Assembly (NCBI GenBank): GCA_031552535.1
Contig: JAVBMJ010000082.1
Coordinates: 1-11,893 of the forward strand
Direction: 5' to 3'
Length of the DNA stretch: 11,893 nucleotides
Origin: JAVBMJ01 sp031552535
GTDB lineage: Bacteria; Bacteroidota; Bacteroidia; Bacteroidales; Rikenellaceae
How positions within the stretch are numbered: position 1 is the stretch's first letter; each line of letters opens with the position of its first letter. The notes beneath the pieces are model-generated. The model was not told the origin of the DNA. It saw only the letters and a program-made list of their open reading frames with translations, and made no database searches. The position numbers were made by a program, and so were the translations under genes. Below, piece after piece: positions 6,875 to 11,893 of this stretch.

Positions 6875-7358
6875 GGTCCTGAAACTGTGGGAATGATTCG
6901 AGCCGCCGGTATTCTCCTGTGGAACAGTCCAATTCGTAGACATAGTGGAGGATGCCGTTTGTGAGAACCATATAACGGGCTCCGACGCAGGTGTTGTAGC
7001 GGAAAGCCTGTCGCAATGTGTCGGCGCTTATTGCCACCCCCGGTGCCTTGCATTCGACCAGCATGACCGGGTGCAACATTCCCTCCGCGCTCCCGGGGCC
7101 ATTTGAGGACATCACGACCACATCGGCCCTCAACTGCAATCCATCCATACAAACGGGATACTCCTGCACTACAAGCGAACGCTCGGCCCCCATCGTGTCG
7201 CAAAGGTAAGCGATGACATGCCTGCGTACCCACTCTTCGGGTGTCAGCACAAGCCACTGGCCGCGCAGGTCGTCCCACACCTGAAACCTGTCACCGCGGC
7301 GGCGCACCTTCAGGCGGCACGGAGGCAGGTTTAATTTAGTATAATCGGCCGGTATCAT
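6870..7358 (-). CDS. Small HsdR N-terminal-domain-like protein (PD-(D/E)XK nuclease fold)
   Basis: A 162-residue soluble protein. Its core resembles the N-terminal nuclease domain of type I restriction R subunits (Pfam HSDR_N_2 type). The start TKLNLPPC is followed by VWDDLRGQWLVLTPEEWVRRH (a typical lead-in), then the PD-(D/E)XK-like residues: D in RADVVV, and E and K in VMLVECKAPG, about 23 residues apart. A helix with Q (LRQAFRYN) and YMVLTNG follow. There is no helicase part and no hsdM or hsdS nearby, so it is not a type I restriction system here. Stand-alone copies are, to my knowledge, widespread in Bacteroidales core genomes with unknown function. I prefer the ATG at 7356-7358; a GTG two codons earlier is possible. 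It is convergent with the operon and divergent from maeB. Confidence 0.82.
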   Translation of the reverse strand: MIPADYTKLNLPPCRLKVRRRGDRFQVWDDLRGQWLVLTPEEWVRRHVIAYLCDTMGAERSLVVQEYPVCMDGLQLRADVVVMSSNGPGSAEGMLHPVMLVECKAPGVAISADTLRQAFRYNTCVGARYMVLTNGILHYVYELDCSTGEYRRLESFPQFQDR

Positions 7359-7508
7359 AGTCACTCATCGGTATTTGCAAAACACCAGGGTAATGTGTCA
7401 TTTCGTCGCCATACAAAATTGCAATATTTTTAAATAAATATTGCACTCCGGATCAAAAAAATATTCACAAAGAATGACTATCTTTATCCCAAATTTAGCT
7501 TGCAGAAA
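7359..7508. promoter_or_regulatory. Divergent intergenic region with a candidate maeB promoter
   Basis: This A/T-rich 150-base gap separates the divergent HsdR-N-like gene and maeB. TATCTTTA at 7479-7486 matches the -7 TAnnTTTG box except for the last base and lies 22 bases before the maeB ATG, but no TTTG sits at the right distance upstream. On the minus strand, CAATTTTG (7421-7414) is a one-mismatch -7 candidate for the HsdR-N-like gene, also without a -33 box. Both are weak calls. Confidence 0.3.
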
Positions 7509-9785
7509 ATGGATCAAAATACCAAAAACCGCCGCGACGAGGCGCTGCTATACCATAGTGAAGGACGGCCGGGAAAGATAGAGGTAGTTCCTACCAAACC
7601 TTACAGTACCCAGCACGATCTGGCGCTGGCCTATTCCCCCGGTGTGGCGGAACCGTGCCTCGAAATAGAAAAAAATCCGGAAGACGCCTATAAATATACA
7701 GCCAAGGGTAATCTGGTGGCTGTGATATCCAATGGCACGGCAGTGTTGGGACTTGGAAATATAGGTGCAATGGCCGGAAAACCGGTAATGGAAGGGAAGG
7801 GATTGTTATTCAAGACATTCGCCGATATAGATGTGTTCGATATAGAGGTCGATGCGACAGATGTGGACAGTTTCATTGAGACGGTTAAAAATATCTCCCC
7901 TACATTCGGGGGCATAAACCTCGAAGACATAAAGGCTCCGGAGTGTTTCGAAATCGAGGAAAGGCTCAAGAACGAACTTTCGATACCTGTGATGCACGAC
8001 GACCAGCACGGTACGGCTATAATCTCGGCTGCCGCGCTTTTGAACGCACTGGAGATCACGGCACGTAAAATAGAAGATATAAAAGTTGTGGTCAACGGGG
8101 CGGGAGCCGCCGCAATATCCTGTTCCAAATTATTGATCATGCTCGGGGTAAGACCTGAGAACCTTGTGATGTGCGACAGCAAAGGTGTTATTTCCGTTTA
8201 CCGTAAAGACCTTAACGACACTAAAAAAGCGTTTGCCACCTCGCGTAATATTTCAACGCTCGAAGAAGCGGTGGTAGGTGCCGATCTTTTTTTAGGGCTT
8301 TCTGTGGCCGATGTTATGACAAAGGAGATGGTGCGTTCGATGGCTGCCGATCCTATGGTCTTCGCATTGGCCAACCCAAATCCCGAGATAGGATACGACG
8401 ACGCTATGGCCTCGCGTCCCGATATTATTTTTGCTACGGGCCGTTCGGATTATCCCAATCAGGTCAATAACGCGCTGGGATTCCCATACATTTTCAGGGG
8501 AGCGCTCGATGTCAGGGCCACAAAGATCAATGAACAGATGAAGGTAGCCGCGGCCAAAGCGCTTGCCGCATTGGCCAAAGAGCCTGTGCCTGATATTGTT
8601 GCGGCGGCATATAACAATCATCATATTATATTCGGTCGTGAATACCTGATTCCCAAACCACTCGATCCGCGTTTGATCTCCCATATATCGACAGCGGTAG
8701 CAAAAGCCGCCATAGAGTCGGGAGTAGCCCGTAGATGCATCAACGACTGGGATAATTATCAGTTCGAGCTCGAAAACCGCATGGGGCGTGGCGACAAATT
8801 GCTGCGTGCGATTCGTACCCGTGTGCAGACATCGTCGACAAAAAGCGTTGTTTTCAGCAACGGCGACACGCACGATAGCATATTGGCTGCGTCTCAACTG
8901 ACTGCCGACAGGTTGGCCAACCCGATACTTATTGGTGACAGAAGCAGGATAGAGGCTGTCGCGCAAGAGAACCATATAGACATAGAGTCGTGCAGGATTG
9001 TCGATTTCCAGTCTGAAGCGGAAACCGAACGCAGGGAAAAATATGCTACGCTTCTCCATAGTAAGCTGAGCCGCAAAGGATTGAGCCCAAGCGAAGCGCA
9101 AAAATATATGATGCATCGCGACTGGTTTACGTTGATGATGGTGGTTGCGGGCGATGCCGACACCTCTATCCTCTCGTATAGCCGCCGCTATACAAAAGCC
9201 CTGGAGCCGGTAAGGGAGATATTCTCGTCGACAACACCTCAAACTCTCGCTTCGATGGTGATCGTAGCCACCCGGAAAGGACCTATGTTTTTTGCCGATA
9301 TGGCTATCAATACGTCGCCTACGGCCGACGAGTTGGTGACGATAACCCGGCTGGCTGCTTCGACCATAAAAAAATTCGGGATCGAGCCCGTGATCGCCAT
9401 GCTGTCGCACTCCAACTTCGGAACGGATACCGAATCGGAAGCCACCAAAGTGGCCCGGGCGGTCGAAATCCTGCACGACAACTATCCCGAGATCATAGTC
9501 GACGGCGAGATGAAGGCAGATATTGCACTGGATCGCGCCACCCGTTCGGAACACTATCCGTTTAACAAGCTGGCAGACAAGGAGGTCAATACCTTCATAT
9601 TTCCTAACCTGTCGGCAGCCAACATATCTTACAAACTGATGGAAGGCTTAGGCAATGCCGAGATCAACGGACCTATATTGCTGGGACTTCCGGCAGGGGT
9701 GCATCTGATTGCCGAAACGGCCGGAGTGCGTGCACTTACCAATCTGGCCATGATAGCAGTGGCCAACGAGGCTAAAACATTGTAA
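7509..9785 (+). CDS. maeB: NADP-dependent malic enzyme with phosphotransacetylase-like C-terminal domain (MaeB)
   Basis: A 758-residue cytosolic enzyme (E. coli MaeB 759) that oxidatively decarboxylates L-malate to pyruvate, making NAD(P)H. The malic domain shows YSPGVAEPCLEI (42-53), GNIGAMAGKPVMEGKG (83-98) with the catalytic lysine region, FADIDVFDIEVD, and the metal-site segment VMHDDQHGTA (161-170). The Rossmann part carries VVVNGAGAAA (193-202). From about residue 430 to the end runs a phosphotransacetylase-like domain, thought in the hybrid enzymes to bind acetyl-CoA as an allosteric site rather than to catalyse. It is complete and begins like its family. A TTG at 7500 would add three residues; the ATG at 7509 is preferred. 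A GH2-derived secreted protein starts 11 bases downstream, so the two probably share a transcript. Cofactor choice (NADP over NAD) is by homology only. Confidence 0.96.
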   Translation: MDQNTKNRRDEALLYHSEGRPGKIEVVPTKPYSTQHDLALAYSPGVAEPCLEIEKNPEDAYKYTAKGNLVAVISNGTAVLGLGNIGAMAGKPVMEGKGLLFKTFADIDVFDIEVDATDVDSFIETVKNISPTFGGINLEDIKAPECFEIEERLKNELSIPVMHDDQHGTAIISAAALLNALEITARKIEDIKVVVNGAGAAAISCSKLLIMLGVRPENLVMCDSKGVISVYRKDLNDTKKAFATSRNISTLEEAVVGADLFLGLSVADVMTKEMVRSMAADPMVFALANPNPEIGYDDAMASRPDIIFATGRSDYPNQVNNALGFPYIFRGALDVRATKINEQMKVAAAKALAALAKEPVPDIVAAAYNNHHIIFGREYLIPKPLDPRLISHISTAVAKAAIESGVARRCINDWDNYQFELENRMGRGDKLLRAIRTRVQTSSTKSVVFSNGDTHDSILAASQLTADRLANPILIGDRSRIEAVAQENHIDIESCRIVDFQSEAETERREKYATLLHSKLSRKGLSPSEAQKYMMHRDWFTLMMVVAGDADTSILSYSRRYTKALEPVREIFSSTTPQTLASMVIVATRKGPMFFADMAINTSPTADELVTITRLAASTIKKFGIEPVIAMLSHSNFGTDTESEATKVARAVEILHDNYPEIIVDGEMKADIALDRATRSEHYPFNKLADKEVNTFIFPNLSAANISYKLMEGLGNAEINGPILLGLPAGVHLIAETAGVRALTNLAMIAVANEAKTL

Positions 9786-9796
9786 CGCAGAGGTCA

Positions 9797-11482
9797 ATGA
9801 TGAGATATAATTTTGCCGTCGGTATTGCCGGCATTCTGCTGCCTGTTGTAACCTTCGGATCTAATCCTCAGGGCAGGATCGATGATTATGTGAATGTTCC
9901 ATCTATGGTGGCTTGGGAAAGGGAGTTGCCCCGTGGAGAGGTGATACCTTGTCATTCCGCCGTCGATGCCGACAACGCCAGCCGTGGCAAGTCGCAATAC
10001 CTGCAGCCTTTGGCGGATTGGAAGTCATCGGAAAAAGATGGAGGATTGCTAAAAAGTTGCCAGTTTAAAATGCCTTTCGCATGGGTCGACAGGGAGATTT
10101 TCCTTCATATGGATCAAACGGATATGCCTTATTATGTGGCTGTGAACGGACGGAAAATAGGGTACACCCAAAACGGAACATCGGTTCAGGAGTTTGACCT
10201 GACACGGCATGTCAAAGAGGGTAACAACACATTGGAGATTATCCTGTCCCCGTCGTCGCCGGCACGAAAAATAAGCCCGGCATGCAATGTAACGGCTTTC
10301 GATCCGGAGCGGTCGTATATATGCGCCCAGCCTAAAGTCCGTGTCAGGGATATAGTGGTCAATACCGCGTTTGCCGGAGACGGCACCGGATTATTCTCGC
10401 TTGGGATAGTGATGAAAAGCCACTTGCTGAATCCGAAAACCTATGAAGTATTCTATGAACTGATATCCCCGTCGGGGGAAACTGTCGCACAGGAACACCG
10501 CACGCTCGATGTCGATATGCGCAGGGAAGATACCGTGCGTTTTTTCGCCAATATTCCGGGGGTTCTGCGATGGAGCCACGAAACGGCGAATCTCTATACG
10601 GTCAGGGTCAAAACACGACATGAAGGGCGCTTCCCGGAATATCTGTCTTTTAAGACGGGATTCCGATCTGTGGATATGGCCGGCGGTAAATTGCGGATCA
10701 ACGGATATGAACTCCCCGTTGCCGCATGCCGTTACTCTCCGGCTCCAGGAGCTGACGAAACAGCCACGATACAAGAGTTGCGCAACCTCAAATCGAGAGG
10801 ATTCAATACCGTGATATTGCAAAGCCCTCAGCCGGATGGTTTCTATAGCCTTTGCGACATGGAGGGTATGTATGTATGCACCCAGGCTGCAATAGGCGGT
10901 CAGGGCAATCCTTCGAACGACCCCGGTTGGCGTAATTCATACATAGACAGGGTGATGGGAATGTATCACAATGTCAAGTCACACCCTTGTGCAATAATAT
11001 TTTCTATGGCAGCCGATTCGCCGAATGGCTTTAATCTGTGCGAAAGTTACATGGCGCTCAAACATGTGGAGCCGTCGCGCCCGGTGATATTCCTCGGAGC
11101 GGGAGCGCAGTGGAACAGCGACGCAATGAGGCCGGATCTGTACAGTAGCCATGAAGGCAAGTCGGGCAGGGTGGTGGAGTTGGCTCCCGCAGTAAAGAGG
11201 ATAAGTTTCGGCGAAACGGCGATGCCTGCTATCCCGGCAGCAAACGGGCTCACTTTCAATCCGGTAAATTTGTCCGATGGCCGTTATATGGTCACAAATA
11301 ATTTCACAGTGACGCCTATCGTCGGGAAAAGGGTGAACTATACCGTATATTCGGGTAAAAAGAGACTGTTTGCCGGATACACCATAATCGATGTCGAGCC
11401 GTCGGCTTCAAAAGAGATAACCCTGTCCATGGGTAACGCCAAAGGTAAGGCGGGTGTGGAAGTTAAATTCGATATGGAATAG
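9797..11482 (+). CDS. Secreted GH2 (beta-galactosidase-like) protein, probable pseudoenzyme
   Basis: A 561-residue exported protein with a signal peptide (about 1-22, hydrophobic core VGIAGILLPVVTF). A jelly-roll sugar-binding domain (about 60-150) shows PFAWVDREIFLHMD and YYVAVNGRKIGYTQNG. An Ig-like domain (about 178-287) ends in YLSFKTGFRSVDM. A remnant barrel (about 297-435) has INGYELPV, LKSRGFNTV, FYSLCDMEGMYV and VMGMYHNVKSHPCAIIFSM, matching GH2 landmarks in order. Where active family members have NRHEH, HYPN, DEANIESHG and SLGNE, this protein has CRYSP, QSPQP, TQAAIGGQG and SMAAD (D407 for the acid/base Glu). The segment that should carry the nucleophile is missing: the chain goes from about 450 to a C-terminal beta domain (about 475-560). 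Typical enzymes are about 1000 residues or more. I infer a binding or scaffold role, or decay in progress. An AGAGG at 9789-9793 precedes tandem ATGs at 9797/9800. Confidence 0.82.
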   Translation: MMRYNFAVGIAGILLPVVTFGSNPQGRIDDYVNVPSMVAWERELPRGEVIPCHSAVDADNASRGKSQYLQPLADWKSSEKDGGLLKSCQFKMPFAWVDREIFLHMDQTDMPYYVAVNGRKIGYTQNGTSVQEFDLTRHVKEGNNTLEIILSPSSPARKISPACNVTAFDPERSYICAQPKVRVRDIVVNTAFAGDGTGLFSLGIVMKSHLLNPKTYEVFYELISPSGETVAQEHRTLDVDMRREDTVRFFANIPGVLRWSHETANLYTVRVKTRHEGRFPEYLSFKTGFRSVDMAGGKLRINGYELPVAACRYSPAPGADETATIQELRNLKSRGFNTVILQSPQPDGFYSLCDMEGMYVCTQAAIGGQGNPSNDPGWRNSYIDRVMGMYHNVKSHPCAIIFSMAADSPNGFNLCESYMALKHVEPSRPVIFLGAGAQWNSDAMRPDLYSSHEGKSGRVVELAPAVKRISFGETAMPAIPAANGLTFNPVNLSDGRYMVTNNFTVTPIVGKRVNYTVYSGKKRLFAGYTIIDVEPSASKEITLSMGNAKGKAGVEVKFDME

Positions 11483-11538
11483 GCTTTAAGTGGTCCGGTG
11501 ACGGAAAAGGATTGTTCTCTGAGTTGTGACATTCTCTG

Positions 11539-11593
11539 GTATACTTAACCGAACGGCTGATTCCTATGGAATCAGCCGTTCGGTTAGGTATAC
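11539..11593. terminator. Long near-perfect hairpin after the GH2-like gene, candidate terminator
   Basis: Arms 11539-11564 and 11568-11593 form a 26-bp stem with a single T-G wobble and a 3-base loop (TAT). The core is AACCGAACGGCTGATTCC with its exact reverse complement. It begins 56 bases after the GH2-like stop codon. It is the strongest secondary structure seen in the window and is symmetric, so it could stop transcription from both sides. No U-tract follows on either strand, so the mechanism may differ from classical intrinsic termination; a cruciform-forming or element-linked palindrome is the alternative. Confidence 0.6.
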
Positions 11594-11725
11594 GGTAGAT
11601 AAGTAATTTCAAACAATTAATGGTCTATTTTATTCGGTCTTTTTGGTAATGTGGACAAAAGAGGTTGGTAATTGCCCGGCTGATACTCACAAGAAAATAA
11701 TCTGATCCCTCGCATGGTGCCCTGA
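11594..11725. other. Gene-free stretch between hairpin and transposase remnant
   Basis: This A/T-rich, 132-base stretch has no supported gene, promoter or tRNA. If the transposase remnant at 11726-11884 belongs to an insertion sequence, the element's end should lie here, perhaps near the T-rich GTCTTTTTGGTAATGTGGAC at about 11637-11656. No partner inverted repeat is in the window to confirm this. Confidence 0.3.
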
Positions 11726-11884
11726 TTATTTTTTTGCGCTTTTTCGATCCTTGTTTCGAAAATAGAGATACCATTTCACGTAGTTTTGGTAGTGAACTTT
11801 TGATAATCCTCGATGTAGCGATATGTTCCGTTTCAGATGTCCGAAGAACGATTCGAGCGAGTTGCCTGACTTAGGGAGGCCGGA
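11726..11884 (-). pseudogene. C-terminal remnant of a DDE transposase (IS256-variant/IS1249-like tail), interrupted
   Basis: On the minus strand a frame open from 11884 to a TAA at 11728-11726 gives 52 residues. It reads GLPKSGNSLESFFGHLK, then NISLHRGLSKVHYQNYV and a basic end (NKDRKSAKK). The N-S-L-E-x-F-F-x-x-L-K followed by HRGLSK is typical of the last part of several DDE transposases, where this Glu is the third catalytic residue; it most resembles, from memory, Zn-binding IS256-variant and IS1249-type enzymes. An in-frame TAA lies at 11887-11885, just before the conserved part, and no start codon fits, so the copy is probably broken by a nonsense change or frameshift. The neighbouring frame upstream reads LDNPA, which would fit a frameshift. 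The rest lies beyond the window. Confidence 0.6.
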
Positions 11885-11893
11885 TTATCCAGA

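Noticed and set aside
6870..7358. Type I restriction-modification locus
   Set aside because: Only the N-terminal-like domain is present; no helicase, methylase or specificity gene lies nearby.
8292..9554. Open frame of 420 residues on the minus strand inside maeB
   Set aside because: It lies wholly antisense to a complete, well-conserved malic enzyme and has no family motifs; it is a by-product of codon bias.
1..11893. CRISPR arrays, tRNA, rRNA, retron-like or other tandem-repeat structures
   Set aside because: No regularly spaced repeats, tRNA-like cloverleaf or rRNA-like stretch was seen when reading the gaps on both strands.

Overview
The window reads as a chromosomal segment of a Bacteroidota bacterium, most likely of the order Bacteroidales; I cannot fix the genus. 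The evidence is two good Bacteroidetes-type promoters (TTTG, 20 bases, TAnnTTTG) placed divergently at 2590-2702, A/T-rich leaders without clear Shine-Dalgarno sites, and the gene set: a NYN/cold-shock fusion, a short RsmI, an LpxL-type acyltransferase beside a family 2 glycosyltransferase, and a solitary HsdR-N-type protein.

Layout. Positions 1-110 are the 3' end of a transposase gene on the plus strand (probably IS4-like). Positions 111-351 hold no intact gene, but the minus strand carries two adjoining protein-like frames that look like a gene fossil. Next come two minus-strand housekeeping-type genes, ychF (352-1452) and a NYN nuclease/cold-shock fusion (1642-2562), separated by a GC-rich element that can fold in two competing ways. 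From 2732 to 6835 four plus-strand genes form a likely operon: a Bacteroidales protein of unknown function with a long acidic linker, rsmI (16S rRNA methyltransferase), a lipid A-type acyltransferase and a glycosyltransferase. The last two are 4 bases apart and both look envelope-directed. A small HsdR-N-like protein faces them on the minus strand (6870-7358).

Divergent from it is maeB (7509-9785), the large malic enzyme with a phosphotransacetylase-like tail. Eleven bases after maeB starts a secreted protein (9797-11482) built like a glycoside hydrolase family 2 beta-galactosidase. It has lost the acid/base glutamate, most substrate-contact motifs, and the part of the barrel that should carry the nucleophile. 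It is followed by a near-perfect 26-bp hairpin (11539-11593). The window ends in a damaged C-terminal piece of a second, different transposase (minus strand, 11726-11884).

No CRISPR array, rRNA, tRNA or complete mobile element was seen. The most notable item is the GH2-derived probable pseudoenzyme coupled to maeB. The rest is mostly core Bacteroidales gene content bracketed by insertion-sequence remnants.
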